This document shows positions 8,445 to 17,678 of a DNA stretch of 64,000 nucleotides, piece after piece. This stretch comes from Henriciella sp. (GTDB lineage: Bacteria; Pseudomonadota; Alphaproteobacteria; Caulobacterales; Hyphomonadaceae). Numbering within the stretch: position 1 is the stretch's first letter; the number at the start of each line of letters is the position of its first letter. The notes below the pieces were generated by a model. That model saw only the letters and a program-made list of their open reading frames with translations, did no database searches and was not told the DNA's origin. The translations under genes were made by a program, and so were the position numbers. The stretch spans positions 1 through 64,000 of the forward strand of contig JASJAO010000003.1 in assembly GCA_030066975.1 (NCBI GenBank). Reading direction: 5' to 3'.

Positions 8445-9757
8445 GCAGGCTGTCTCTCTTTCAGAGCCGCCTGATAGGCTTTCGCCATTTTGCTGTCGAG
8501 CCCCTGCATTTTAAGGAAGGCACTGATCAGTCCGAGTTTGCGGTTCGGGCCTTCCCCATCCGCGATCCTGTGGAGTTGATGATAAAACCAGCCTTGCATG
8601 CCGAAGCCGTTCATCGCTTTAAACAGGCCAATGGAGGAATTTGGGCCAAACACGCCTGGGCCAATGCGCAGAATTTTCTCCCAGCTTGTCAGCTCGGTCA
8701 GCTCACCTGACAGCAACTGTTTGGGTGCATCAACGTCGACACAGAGCGGACGCCCAAGCCCGATCAAGTCGGCTTCACCGTCAGACAAGGCCGTATTCAT
8801 CGCCTCCACCGTTCTGAAGCCGCCCGTGACCATGAGCGGCATGGTCGCCACGCCCTGCACGTCGCGGGCATAGTCCAGAAAATAGGCTTCACGTTTGCGG
8901 GTACTTTCGCGGACCGGTTGGGCCTCACTGGGCTGAAGGCCTTCCATATCCATCATCTTTGGCTGCTCATAATTGCCGCCGGAGATCTCAACAAAGTCGA
9001 GATCCAGATCGTTGAGCATACCGATGACGGCCATGCTGTCTTCGCGGGAAAATCCGCCTTTCTGGAAGTCTGTAGAGTTGAGTTTGACCGAGACCCCAAA
9101 GCCCGGTCCGGCTTCGGCCTGAGCGGCGCGGATCGTTTCCAGCAGCAATCGGGCACGGTTTTCCAGCGGGCCGCCCCACTTATCGGTACGCTGATTCACA
9201 CGAGGGGTCAGAAACTGGGACATCAGATAGCCATGCGCCGCGTGGATCTGCACGCCGTCAAACCCGGCTTCACGAGCCGCGCGGGTGGCAATCGCAAAGC
9301 GGCCGATCAGCGCCTTGATATCATCGCCTGTCATGGCGCGTGGGGTCCCAAATTGTCCGCCGGGGAGTTCGACGGGCACAGCGCTCGGCGCATCCGGCTG
9401 TGGATTGATCATTTTCATGGTCTGACGCCCGGCATGCGACAGCTGCATCACCACTTTGCCGCCGGATGATTTGCACACCTCCGCCCAGCGCGACAGCATC
9501 GCCGCTTGCTCATTCGAGGGCTTGGCGTCGATCACAACATTGCCGGGCGCTTCGAGATTGCGCCGATCAACCTGCACATTTCCAGTGATCTGCAATCCGA
9601 TTCCGCCGTCGGCCCAGGCCTTATACAGTTTGAGGTGTCGTTCAGTGACATTGTTGTGCGGATCGGCGAGGCGTTCGGTCATCGCGGCTTTGACGAGGCG
9701 ATTGGGAATTTCAACGCCAGAACGGAGAGTTAATGACGTATTAATCATACTCGTCAT
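8441..9757 (-). CDS. NADH:flavin oxidoreductase, Old Yellow Enzyme family
   Basis: A protein of 438 residues with an FMN-binding TIM barrel. Seen are the N-terminal P-N-R-L-V-K-A-A-M-T-E, Q-L-S-H-A-G-R-Q, the H-A-A-H-G-Y-L-M-S-Q-F-L active-site segment, R-T-D-K-W-G-G-P-L-E-N-R-A-R-L, and the late T-G-G-F-R / G-L-G-R-P-L phosphate-binding motifs. These fix it as an OYE-type ene reductase or 2,4-dienoyl-CoA reductase-like enzyme; the FadH flavodoxin-like C-terminal part is absent. The ATG at 9757 follows AAGGAC; the upstream 63 codons overlap the parE promoter region and are not family-like. Substrate unknown; enone reduction is the family reaction. It is first in a two-gene unit with the carboxypeptidase. 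Confidence 0.88.
   Translation of the reverse strand: MTSMINTSLTLRSGVEIPNRLVKAAMTERLADPHNNVTERHLKLYKAWADGGIGLQITGNVQVDRRNLEAPGNVVIDAKPSNEQAAMLSRWAEVCKSSGGKVVMQLSHAGRQTMKMINPQPDAPSAVPVELPGGQFGTPRAMTGDDIKALIGRFAIATRAAREAGFDGVQIHAAHGYLMSQFLTPRVNQRTDKWGGPLENRARLLLETIRAAQAEAGPGFGVSVKLNSTDFQKGGFSREDSMAVIGMLNDLDLDFVEISGGNYEQPKMMDMEGLQPSEAQPVRESTRKREAYFLDYARDVQGVATMPLMVTGGFRTVEAMNTALSDGEADLIGLGRPLCVDVDAPKQLLSGELTELTSWEKILRIGPGVFGPNSSIGLFKAMNGFGMQGWFYHQLHRIADGEGPNRKLGLISAFLKMQGLDSKMAKAYQAALKERQPA
9730..9744. promoter_or_regulatory. Candidate CtrA-type box TTAA-N7-TTAA upstream of parE
   Basis: TTAATGACGTATTAA matches the full CtrA consensus of Caulobacterales (TTAA-N7-TTAA). It lies 68 bp before the parE start and inside codons 5-9 of the divergent flavin oxidoreductase. 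A GANTC methylation motif (GAATC) follows at 9772-9776. The match is exact, but one such short site can arise by chance and CtrA is not encoded in the window. Confidence 0.3.
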
Positions 9758-9812
9758 GATGGAAGTCCTTGGAATCAGTGGGCGAATGGGCTTACGGGGG
9801 AAGGAAACCACT

Positions 9813-11813
9813 ATGGGCGCTGCAAAGCAAACGAACCTTTTCGACGATATGACACCTGACGCTTCTGGATATTCGGCCAAGGATATTGAAGTCCTTGAAG
9901 GCCTTGAGCCCGTCCGCAAACGGCCGGGCATGTATATTGGCGGCACCGATGAGCGGGCCTACCACCACCTGTTTGCCGAGATTCTCGACAATGCCATGGA
10001 TGAAGCCGTGGCCGGTCACGCTTCACGCATTGAAGTTGACGTCGAAGCAGACGGCTATGTCAGCGTGACCGACAATGGCCGTGGTATTCCGGTTGGCGAG
10101 CACCCGAAATATCCAGGCAAGTCTGCGCTGGAAGTCATCATGACGACCCTGCATGCGGGCGGGAAGTTCTCCAACAAGGCCTATCAGACCGCTGGCGGTT
10201 TGCATGGTGTCGGCTCCTCGGTGGTGAATGCGCTGTCCGAACGTATGGACGTTGAGGTCGCCCGCGACCGGAAGCTGTACTTCCAGGCGTTTGAACGCGG
10301 CGTCGTGGTTGGACCACTGGAGCTGAAAGGCGCGGCCCCGAACCGGCGCGGCACAACGGTCCGGTTCAAGCCTGACTATGAGATTTTCGGCGAGAAACTG
10401 CGCTTCAAGCCGCAGCGCCTGTTCCAGATGACACGCTCCAAGGCGTATCTTTATCGCGGCGTCGAAGTGCGCTGGACCTGCGCCCCGGAATTGTTGCCGG
10501 AGGACTCCAAAGTTCCGGCCGAAGCCACCCTGTCCTATCCCAACGGCCTCGCCGATCAGCTGGATGAAGTGTTCAAGGGCAAGGCCACGATTACCGAACA
10601 GCACTTTAGTGGTTTGGTCGAAACAGATGAAGGCAAAGTCGAGTGGGCGATTGCCTGGACCGCAGCCGGTTTCGGTGAAAATGACGGGTTTTCACGCTCT
10701 TACTGTAACACCATCCCGACGCCCGATGGCGGCACGCACGAAGCCGGTTTTCGCTCTGCGATCACCAAGGCGATGCGCAACTATGCGGATCTGACCGGCC
10801 AGAAAAAAGGCACGTCGATCACCGCTGACGACATTATGGGCCATTCGGGCCTGCTCCTGTCAGTTTTCATCAGCAATCCGGAATTCGTAGGTCAAACCAA
10901 GGACAAGCTTTCAACCACGGCGGCGTTCCGGCTGATCGAGAACGCTGTGCGCGACCGGTTTGATCACTGGCTTGCTGGCAGCCCGAAAGAGGCTGATAAA
11001 CTGCTCGTCTGGGCGATCGAGCGCGCCGATGAACGCGCGAAACGGCGGAAGGCGAAAGAGATTTCGCGCAAATCGGCGACCAAGCGCCTGCGCCTGCCGG
11101 GAAAACTCGCGGACTGCTCCAATCCGGGGCCGGACGGCACAGAGATTTTCTTTGTGGAAGGGGACTCCGCGGGCGGCACGGCGAAACAGGCGCGCGATCG
11201 CAAGACCCAGGCCATCCACCCGCTACGCGGGAAAATCCTGAATGTCGCCTCGGCGACAGCTGAAAAGATGGAAGCCAATCAGGAATTGTCCGACTTGTTG
11301 CTCGCACTCGGCGTCGGCACAGGTGCCAGGTTCAACCTCGATGATCTGCGCTATGAAAAAGTGATCATCATGACCGATGCGGACGTTGACGGGGCCCACA
11401 TCGCGGCCCTGCTGATCACGTTCTTCTTCAAGATGATGCCGGGTTTGATCGAAAGCGGCCGCCTGTTCATGGCATTGCCACCGCTCTATCGCCTCTCCTA
11501 CAAAGGCAAGATTGTCTATGCGATGGATGATGAGGAGAAAGAACTTTTGCTGGAGCTGGAGTTCAAACCCAACCAGGCGGTGGAAATTGGCCGGTTTAAG
11601 GGTCTCGGTGAGATGAATGCGAGCCAGCTCAAAGACACCACAATGAACCCCGAAACCCGCACTCTGGCCCGGATCACAGTCCCGGACAGCATTGATGAGC
11701 TGACCGAAGTGAAGCCTGCGCAGCTGATTGACACGCTGATGGGCAAAAAAGCGGAGCACCGTTTCAAGTTCATTCAAGAGAATGCCCATTTTGCTGACGA
11801 GTTGGACATCTAA
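9813..11813 (+). CDS. parE: DNA topoisomerase IV subunit B
   Basis: A protein of 666 residues, the ATPase subunit of topoisomerase IV, which with ParC decatenates replicated chromosomes. Domains in order are the GHKL ATPase (E-I-L-D-N-A-M-D-E-A, then Q-T-A-G-G-L-H-G-V-G near residues 125-134), the transducer domain, the TOPRIM domain (E449 of E-G-D-S-A-G-G and D-A-D-V-D-G-A-H) and the C-terminal R-F-K-G-L-G-E-M-N segment. The ~665-residue length and the lack of the extra GyrB insert point to ParE rather than GyrB. The ATG at 9813 sits behind a purine-rich GGGGGAAGGAAA. The last 32 bp overlap the next gene. A candidate CtrA box and a GANTC site lie upstream. Confidence 0.93.
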   Translation: MGAAKQTNLFDDMTPDASGYSAKDIEVLEGLEPVRKRPGMYIGGTDERAYHHLFAEILDNAMDEAVAGHASRIEVDVEADGYVSVTDNGRGIPVGEHPKYPGKSALEVIMTTLHAGGKFSNKAYQTAGGLHGVGSSVVNALSERMDVEVARDRKLYFQAFERGVVVGPLELKGAAPNRRGTTVRFKPDYEIFGEKLRFKPQRLFQMTRSKAYLYRGVEVRWTCAPELLPEDSKVPAEATLSYPNGLADQLDEVFKGKATITEQHFSGLVETDEGKVEWAIAWTAAGFGENDGFSRSYCNTIPTPDGGTHEAGFRSAITKAMRNYADLTGQKKGTSITADDIMGHSGLLLSVFISNPEFVGQTKDKLSTTAAFRLIENAVRDRFDHWLAGSPKEADKLLVWAIERADERAKRRKAKEISRKSATKRLRLPGKLADCSNPGPDGTEIFFVEGDSAGGTAKQARDRKTQAIHPLRGKILNVASATAEKMEANQELSDLLLALGVGTGARFNLDDLRYEKVIIMTDADVDGAHIAALLITFFFKMMPGLIESGRLFMALPPLYRLSYKGKIVYAMDDEEKELLLELEFKPNQAVEIGRFKGLGEMNASQLKDTTMNPETRTLARITVPDSIDELTEVKPAQLIDTLMGKKAEHRFKFIQENAHFADELDI

Positions 11814-12726
11814 GGCCGGTCTGCTCGCGGCGATAACCACGGCGCTGTCAGGCTGCGCTGTCGCACCGCAGTCCCATGCCGAGCCCCAAACCTGTCTGGA
11901 GCCGGGATCGGTGCAGGATCAGGCCAAACTATATCGCGAAAATAGCTATGAGCCGCTTGGCGACGAAGGCTATGCGGGCGTCGCAAATCTGCTCGTATCG
12001 TGTCTTGGCGCGCCGGACCCGGACGTTCGGGACGGGATCGGATATGAAGGATTGAGCGCGCTGCTTCGCGGCGAAAAGCTAATCGTGCCAGAGGTTCAAA
12101 ATCTTCGCTCAACGCTGATCGAGACGCTGTCTGAGGACACGCCTGACCCAGCCGGATACTTGAAACCGTTCGCTGTTCTGGCACTGTCAGAGGTCATCCG
12201 GGTCCACCGTATCGAGCCCTATATGTCAGAGCCCGAGAAAGCCAAGACGCTCAGCGCCGTCTTGGACTATCTTGACGGGATCACGGATTTCAGGGGATTC
12301 GATGATGTTGAGGGCTGGCGCCACGGTGTCGCGCACGCGGCAGATGCCTTGCTGCAAGTCAGCCTCGCGCCGGACTTCACCGCAGAGGATCACGCGCGTA
12401 TCCTTGATACGATTGGTCGAAAGGTAGTGCTTTCCGACCATGCTTATGTCTTCGGGGAAGGCGAGCGGTTGGCTCGACCGCTCTTCTATATCGCGCGCGC
12501 CGGCAAAGTCTCCGACGAGACGTGGCGCTCATTCTTTGAAACCCTGTCTGACCCGGCGCCGCTGGACACCTGGGGCGAGGCGTTCAAGTCGCGCAAAGCT
12601 CTGACCCGTCTGCACAATACGAAACAGGCACTGAAGACGCTGTATCTGTTCACCATTGCGGCACAGAACCGGGAAAATCCGCTTGAAATCCCGGGTCTTG
12701 AAGCGGCTTTGCAACAATTGCCTTAA
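11782..12726 (+). CDS. DUF2785 domain lipoprotein
   Basis: A protein of 314 residues. The N-terminus reads as a weak lipoprotein signal ending L-S-G-C (Cys about residue 25). The rest is mostly helical and carries the G-W-R-H-G-V-A-H-A-A-D-A-L-L-Q motif of the DUF2785 family, whose function is unknown. It starts inside the 3' end of parE (32 bp overlap, different frame) and probably depends on parE transcription and translation. A start a few codons further in cannot be excluded, because the signal would still be partly present. Exported location is inferred. Confidence 0.7.
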   Translation: MPILLTSWTSKAGLLAAITTALSGCAVAPQSHAEPQTCLEPGSVQDQAKLYRENSYEPLGDEGYAGVANLLVSCLGAPDPDVRDGIGYEGLSALLRGEKLIVPEVQNLRSTLIETLSEDTPDPAGYLKPFAVLALSEVIRVHRIEPYMSEPEKAKTLSAVLDYLDGITDFRGFDDVEGWRHGVAHAADALLQVSLAPDFTAEDHARILDTIGRKVVLSDHAYVFGEGERLARPLFYIARAGKVSDETWRSFFETLSDPAPLDTWGEAFKSRKALTRLHNTKQALKTLYLFTIAAQNRENPLEIPGLEAALQQLP

Positions 12727-12813
12727 ACCCTTTGAAAGTCGCGTACGGTATGCACGTTGCATAGATCAGATGCATTGCAGACCTATTCTGTGCTGTAGGA
12801 GTGAGATCTTTAC

Positions 12814-13719
12814 GTGACTGTCACCTGGCCTCAGAACGCCAAACTTCGATTTGGCAAGCACATCCTTGAGGCGACCCATGACCTGGGTTCGCTGCCGGTC
12901 TTCTCGGATGATGGCCTTGCCGCGCTGCTGGATGCCTATCCCCGTGAGAGCCTTGGCGTCTGGACGTTTGGGACTCATGGCGAGGGGGAAGCGCCAGCGA
13001 TACGAGGCCGCGCGGACGATTTAAGCGGCGCAGAGATCATGGACGCGGTGCGGCGCGGACAGATTTGGCTCAATCTGCGCGAAGCGAATTTGAAGCTGCC
13101 GAAGCTGCAGCCCATTGCGTCAGAGATCTTTGGCAGTCTCGAAGCCGCCGCGTTCCGCAAGCTGCGCAAACAGGATATGGGGCTGCTGATCTCCTCGCCG
13201 CATGTGCACGTCCATTATCATCTCGACATTCCGCTTGTCGCGCTGTTGCAGCTGCGGGGGGAAAAACGGATCTGGCTCTATCCGGCGGAGGAAAGTTTCG
13301 CGCCTAGCTCCATGATCGAAGACATGGTTCATATGCGCAAGGAGGAAGGTCTGCATTTCGAGGCGCAGTTCGATGAGCACGCCGCGGTCGTCGACCTCAA
13401 ACCCGGCATGGGTTTGACCTGGCCGCAAATGGCCCCGCACCGCGTTCAGAACGCAGATTGTGTCAATGTCTCGCTCTCTTGCGAATATATGACTGTTGGC
13501 GCGCTGATCGAAGCCAATGCCATCTATACAGACCGGTTCACGCGAACTCATTTCAGGCAATCGCCTGAGCGCGCCGCCACGCCGCTACCGGTCAAAGCCG
13601 GCAAGGCCGCTCTGGCGCGGGCGATCAAGGCCGTTCACAGAACCGCTCGACCAACCTCACCAACGGCGATCACGTTCGAAGTCGACCCGCTGCAGCAAAA
13701 CTGCATCCGCCTGCTTTAA
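12814..13719 (+). CDS. JmjC/cupin-like domain protein
   Basis: A protein of 301 residues. The centre contains H-V-H-V-H-Y-H-L-D-I-P followed by a K-R-I-W-L-Y-P segment and, about 75 residues later, W-P-Q-M-A-P-H-R-V. This is the His-x-Asp...His arrangement of the cupin_8/JmjC fold that can hold Fe(II) for a 2-oxoglutarate-dependent hydroxylase. Whether the protein is a hydroxylase or a regulator is not known. The start is GTG at 12814 with AGGAG about 12 nt before it, a rather long spacing. No signal peptide is visible. It stands alone between the DUF2785 gene (87 bp gap) and the amidohydrolase operon. Confidence 0.6.
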   Translation: MTVTWPQNAKLRFGKHILEATHDLGSLPVFSDDGLAALLDAYPRESLGVWTFGTHGEGEAPAIRGRADDLSGAEIMDAVRRGQIWLNLREANLKLPKLQPIASEIFGSLEAAAFRKLRKQDMGLLISSPHVHVHYHLDIPLVALLQLRGEKRIWLYPAEESFAPSSMIEDMVHMRKEEGLHFEAQFDEHAAVVDLKPGMGLTWPQMAPHRVQNADCVNVSLSCEYMTVGALIEANAIYTDRFTRTHFRQSPERAATPLPVKAGKAALARAIKAVHRTARPTSPTAITFEVDPLQQNCIRLL

Positions 13720-13789
13720 GCCGTTCTGCTCACTTGCTAAGCCTTGAAAAACCACCAAACTGAGTGGTGAATGAGGGATTGGGAGACTG

Positions 13790-15211
13790 ATGAAGAATTC
13801 AATATGGCTAAAAGGTGCCTTGGCGGGATTGCTCGTATCGCTCGCTGCCTGCGGCGATAGCGGATCAGACAGCGAGGCTGCGTCCAACGGCGAGAGAGTT
13901 GAAATCAACCTCAATCCGTTTCCATCAACCTACGCGCCCTATCCCTCTGACACGGTATTGCTGCAAGGTGCCACTGTGCTCGACGGCATTGGCGGTTTGA
14001 TCGAGAATGGCGACGTCTTGCTTGTCGAGGGCAAGGTTGCAGAAATCGGCACCGGTCTGACGGCACCAGATGGCGCGACTGTGATTGATGCGGCCGGCCG
14101 TTGGGTGACACCAGGCATCATCGACAATCATTCTCATCTGGGGGTCTATCCGAGCCCGAATGTCGACGCCCATGGCGACGGCAACGAAATCTCCGGCGCG
14201 GTTACAGCTGAAGTCTGGGCGGAGCATGGCATCTGGCCGCAGGATCCCGGCTTCTCTCGCGCGCTGGCAGGCGGCATCACATCGCTGCAGATTCTGCCAG
14301 GGTCGGCGAACCTGTTTGGTGGGCGCGGCGTCATTCTGAAGAACGTTCCGAGCCGCACGGTTCAGGGCATGAAATTCCCTGGCGCGCCGTATACGCTGAA
14401 GATGGCCTGTGGCGAGAACCCGAAGCGTGTTTACGGCTATGGCGGCGGGCGTTTCCCAGGCGGTGCGCCTTACTCGCGCATGGGTAATGTCGCGGGGTAT
14501 CGCATGGCCTGGGCCCGAGCCGTCGAGTACAAGCGTAAATGGGACAAATACGCCGAAGACGGCGGCGACCCGCCGACCCGCGATCTTGAGCTGGACACGC
14601 TGATGGGTGTCCTGAACGGCGAAATTCTGGTCCACATGCACTGCTACCGCGCCGATGAGATGGCGCAGATCATGGATCTGTCAGAGGAGTTTGGCTACAA
14701 AGTCACCAGTTTTCACCACGCGGTTGAGAGCTACAAGATTGCTGACCTGCTCGCCGAGTATGGCGCCTGTTCCGCCATGTGGGCGGATTGGTGGGGCTTC
14801 AAAATGGAAGCCTACGACGGCGTGCGGGAAAATATTCCGATGGTTCACAAGGCCGGGGCCTGCGCGATTGTTCACTCTGACGATGATATCGGCATTCAAC
14901 GGCTAAATCAGGAAGCCGCCAAAGCCCTCGCCGATGGTCGCCGGGCCGGGATCGATATCTCGAAAGCTGACGCCTGGCAGTGGCTGTCGGCCAATCCGGC
15001 GAAGTCGCTCGGTGTTTTTGAGCAGACCGGGTCGCTGGAACCCGGTAAGGACGCCGACGTCGTTGTCTGGTCAGCGGACCCGTTCAGCGTCTACGCCAAA
15101 GCTGATCTTGTGATGGTTGATGGCGCGGTGATGTATGAACGCGGCAATCCCGACAATATCCCCGTTATGGATTTCGAGCTCGGCCAACCCGGTGAAGGAG
15201 ACGTCAAATGA
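13790..15211 (+). CDS. Amidohydrolase lipoprotein (imidazolonepropionase-like), metal ligands present
   Basis: A protein of 473 residues with a lipoprotein signal (L-A-A-C, Cys about 21), so it is periplasmic or outer-membrane attached. The amidohydrolase barrel begins G-I-I-D-N-H-S-H-L-G with the first metal pair at H114/H116. Later ligand candidates are H284 (M-H-C-Y-R-A-D), H309/H310 (F-H-H-A-V-E) and H362 with D364 (H-S-D-D-D). This is the imidazolonepropionase-like/prolidase-like branch, hydrolysing cyclic amides or X-Pro type bonds; the real substrate is unknown. The ATG at 13790 follows GGGAG. Its stop overlaps the start of the next amidohydrolase in an ATGA, so the two are coupled and may form a complex. 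Confidence 0.85.
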   Translation: MKNSIWLKGALAGLLVSLAACGDSGSDSEAASNGERVEINLNPFPSTYAPYPSDTVLLQGATVLDGIGGLIENGDVLLVEGKVAEIGTGLTAPDGATVIDAAGRWVTPGIIDNHSHLGVYPSPNVDAHGDGNEISGAVTAEVWAEHGIWPQDPGFSRALAGGITSLQILPGSANLFGGRGVILKNVPSRTVQGMKFPGAPYTLKMACGENPKRVYGYGGGRFPGGAPYSRMGNVAGYRMAWARAVEYKRKWDKYAEDGGDPPTRDLELDTLMGVLNGEILVHMHCYRADEMAQIMDLSEEFGYKVTSFHHAVESYKIADLLAEYGACSAMWADWWGFKMEAYDGVRENIPMVHKAGACAIVHSDDDIGIQRLNQEAAKALADGRRAGIDISKADAWQWLSANPAKSLGVFEQTGSLEPGKDADVVVWSADPFSVYAKADLVMVDGAVMYERGNPDNIPVMDFELGQPGEGDVK

Positions 15212-16479
15212 TCCGCACACTTTCACTTACGGCTGTCTCGGCGTTCGCGTTCACACTCGGTGCCGCCGCCCAGGATTTTGCCATCGTCAATGCGAAGGTC
15301 TGGACCGGGACCAGCGCCGGAACGCTGGAGAGTGCCACCGTGATTATCTCTGACGGCGAGATTTCAGGCGTCGGGATCAATCTGGCTCCACCCAGCGGCA
15401 TGGAAACACTGGATGCCGAAGGCAAATGGGTCACACCCGGCATTATCTCGGCCTTCTCTCGCGTCGGGACGGTCGAAGTCGGTGCCGAAGGCGCGAGCAA
15501 TGATACCAGTGCAGCTGCCTCTCCTCTTTCAGTCGCCCTTGAAGCCTCTGACGGGTTCAACCCGGCCGCGACCAATGTCGCGGTGACCCGCATCGAAGGC
15601 GTGACCCGTATGGCGGTCGCCCCAGCCAATGGCGCAAACATGTTTGCGGGTCAGGGCTTTCTCGCGGATACGAGCGGGAAAGCAGACTCCGTCACGATGG
15701 AACGCGCCTTTGTCTATGTCGACCTCAGCGAAGGGGGCGCAGATCTCGCCGGTGGGTCGCGTCCAGCGGCGTGGGCCGCTTTGCGCGGTGCGTTTGCGGA
15801 TGCAAGGGGGTATCCGGGACGCTTCATCACGCACAATGAAGGTGATACGCTGACCCGCAATGACGCCCAAGCCTTCGGTCCGGCGGTTCGCGGCCAGCAA
15901 TTGATGATGATCAACGCCTCCCGGGCCAGCGACATTCGCAAAGTGATCGCGCTGAAAGCTGAAAACCCGCTTCTGAACTTGGTCATCGTCGATGCGGACG
16001 AGGCCTGGATGGTGGCCGACGAGCTCGCAGCCGCAGATATTCCGGTCATCATTGACCCGTTTGACAATCTGCCGACCAGCTTTGCGACGCTGGGGGCGAC
16101 ATCACGCAACGCAGAGCGCCTGCTGGCCGCTGACGTTACCACAGCTTTTGCGCATCTTGGCAATAGCGGGCACCAAACCCGCCTCGTGCTGCAGAGCGCT
16201 GGTAATGCGGTCGCGAATGGCGTGAGTTTTGATGACGCACTGGCCTCCATCACGACGACACCAGCTGACCTGCTTGGGCTCGAGGGTTTAGGCCGCCTGA
16301 CCCCCGGTGCGGTGGCCGATCTGGTGATGTGGGATGGTGATCCGCTGGAAGTGATGAGCGCGCCGGAATTGGTCGTGATCAACGGACAACGTCAGTCGCT
16401 GGAGTCGCGCCAGACCAAACTGCGCGATCGGTATCTCGACCTCGACGAAAGCGAGCAGCCTTTGGCTTTCAAACGCTAG
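15208..16479 (+). CDS. Amidohydrolase-like protein lacking the metal-binding histidines
   Basis: A protein of 423 residues with a cleavable signal peptide (about 1-21, ...G-A-A-A-Q). It keeps the family frame (G-K-W-V-T-P-G-I-I near 72-80; G-R-L-T-P-G-A-V-A-D-L-V-M-W-D-G-D-P near the end). However, the HxH pair of its neighbour is replaced by S-A-F-S-R at 81-85, M-H-C-Y-R-A-D by M-I-N-A-S-R-A-S-D, and H-S-D-D-D by A-H-L-G-N. It therefore looks catalytically dead and could be a structural partner of the preceding enzyme. SD GAAGGAG precedes the ATG, and the start overlaps the upstream stop. Only 3 bp separate its end from the convergent desaturase. Confidence 0.85.
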   Translation: MIRTLSLTAVSAFAFTLGAAAQDFAIVNAKVWTGTSAGTLESATVIISDGEISGVGINLAPPSGMETLDAEGKWVTPGIISAFSRVGTVEVGAEGASNDTSAAASPLSVALEASDGFNPAATNVAVTRIEGVTRMAVAPANGANMFAGQGFLADTSGKADSVTMERAFVYVDLSEGGADLAGGSRPAAWAALRGAFADARGYPGRFITHNEGDTLTRNDAQAFGPAVRGQQLMMINASRASDIRKVIALKAENPLLNLVIVDADEAWMVADELAAADIPVIIDPFDNLPTSFATLGATSRNAERLLAADVTTAFAHLGNSGHQTRLVLQSAGNAVANGVSFDDALASITTTPADLLGLEGLGRLTPGAVADLVMWDGDPLEVMSAPELVVINGQRQSLESRQTKLRDRYLDLDESEQPLAFKR

Positions 16480-16482
16480 GGG

Positions 16483-17559
16483 TCATTCCGCAGGAGCCGG
16501 ACCGGTTTTAGCCGACCGGCCCTGATTGGCGGCAAACGCGTATTCGGACTTGTAGACTTCGCGTCCGTCATCGGGCTCGACGAAGTGGCAGGCGATCAGG
16601 CTGCGAACGAAATCAAACACAACGAAGCGATCTGATTTCAGATACCGCTCTCCCAGGACCGGTTTGATCGCCTCAGTCGCTTCTTTCAGGTGGTAGTGCG
16701 GGATCTTTGGAAACAGATGATGCACGACGTGATAATTGCCGGTATTATGCGTTAGCCAGTTGAAGGGACCATAGTAGCGATCAACCGAGCACAGCGCCCC
16801 TTTGAGAAACGTCCAGTCCTTCGCCGTGTAGACCGGCACCTCTTCGGACACGTGCTGCATCCAGGTCATGAAGGTCAGCCAGACGCCGTAGATCAGATAG
16901 GGTGCGAGGATGTATTTCGCGACAAAGCCCCAGCCATAGGCAAAGCCAAGCGCGATGTAGATCCCGAGGAACACCGCATTTACGGCAATGCTCGCGAGCC
17001 AAGACCAATGAATGCCGCGATTGTAAAGCTGGCTGGTGGTCAGATAGTGACTGCCGCTGATCGGGCTATAGGTGCCGATATTGCGGAAGCCGAGCTTGTA
17101 CATAGGCCAGCCGAGAAAGAGAAATATGCCTGAGCGAAACAGGATCTTCCGAAACAGCCGATCATCTTCGAGGCGACAAGCGCGAAACACTTCCTCGCGG
17201 TCGAAATGCCCCGTCCCCGCGTGATGCAACGCATGAGAGCGTTGCCAGCCCCGAAACGGCACCAGCAATGGCCCATGCGTGATCAATCCAGCAATCGTGT
17301 TGCCGATCTTGGTTTTGGCGAAAGCGCCATGTCCGGCATCATGTCCGAGCACGAACAGGGACCAGCAGAACGTCCCAATCAGGAAGATCACCGGCCATTC
17401 AATGTACCAGACCGATGTGTTCGCCAGAACAAAATAGCAAATTATTATACAGGCAAAGTCGAACACCAGATAGGCCCAAGCGCGCAACGGATTAACGTTG
17501 AAACACTTGGCCGGGATCGCCGCCTTGAGGCGGTCCAGAGTTAAACTGTCCTCAGCCAA
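16483..17559 (-). CDS. Membrane fatty acid desaturase (delta-12-like)
   Basis: A protein of 358 residues of the membrane di-iron desaturase family. The three histidine boxes are present: H-D-A-G-H, H-A-L-H-H and V-V-H-H-L-F-P, with a further H-Y-H shortly after. Hydrophobic stretches before and between them give about four membrane helices. The pattern resembles the FAD2/DesA-type acyl-lipid desaturases that introduce a second double bond; exact regiospecificity cannot be read. The start is uncertain: a TTG at 17559 follows AGGAGAAGG with good spacing and is preferred, while another TTG at 17619 has no clear SD. No ATG is available in this region. It may respond to temperature or lipid supply, but no regulatory site is evident. 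Confidence 0.85.
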   Translation of the reverse strand: MAEDSLTLDRLKAAIPAKCFNVNPLRAWAYLVFDFACIIICYFVLANTSVWYIEWPVIFLIGTFCWSLFVLGHDAGHGAFAKTKIGNTIAGLITHGPLLVPFRGWQRSHALHHAGTGHFDREEVFRACRLEDDRLFRKILFRSGIFLFLGWPMYKLGFRNIGTYSPISGSHYLTTSQLYNRGIHWSWLASIAVNAVFLGIYIALGFAYGWGFVAKYILAPYLIYGVWLTFMTWMQHVSEEVPVYTAKDWTFLKGALCSVDRYYGPFNWLTHNTGNYHVVHHLFPKIPHYHLKEATEAIKPVLGERYLKSDRFVVFDFVRSLIACHFVEPDDGREVYKSEYAFAANQGRSAKTGPAPAE

Positions 17560-17678
17560 GACCTTCTCCTGTCTGAACGGTCGCGCCTTAGTCCTATGCG
17601 TGAAAGCCAGTACTCTCAATACTGCAAAACATTAAAGCAGCATTGATTTACAAAAAGTCTATTCAGTTCAACTTGAGA

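Noticed and set aside
13751-13768. ACCAC...GTGGT hairpin before the amidohydrolase operon
   Set aside because: The stem is only 5 bp and no T run follows, so neither a terminator nor a riboswitch is supported.
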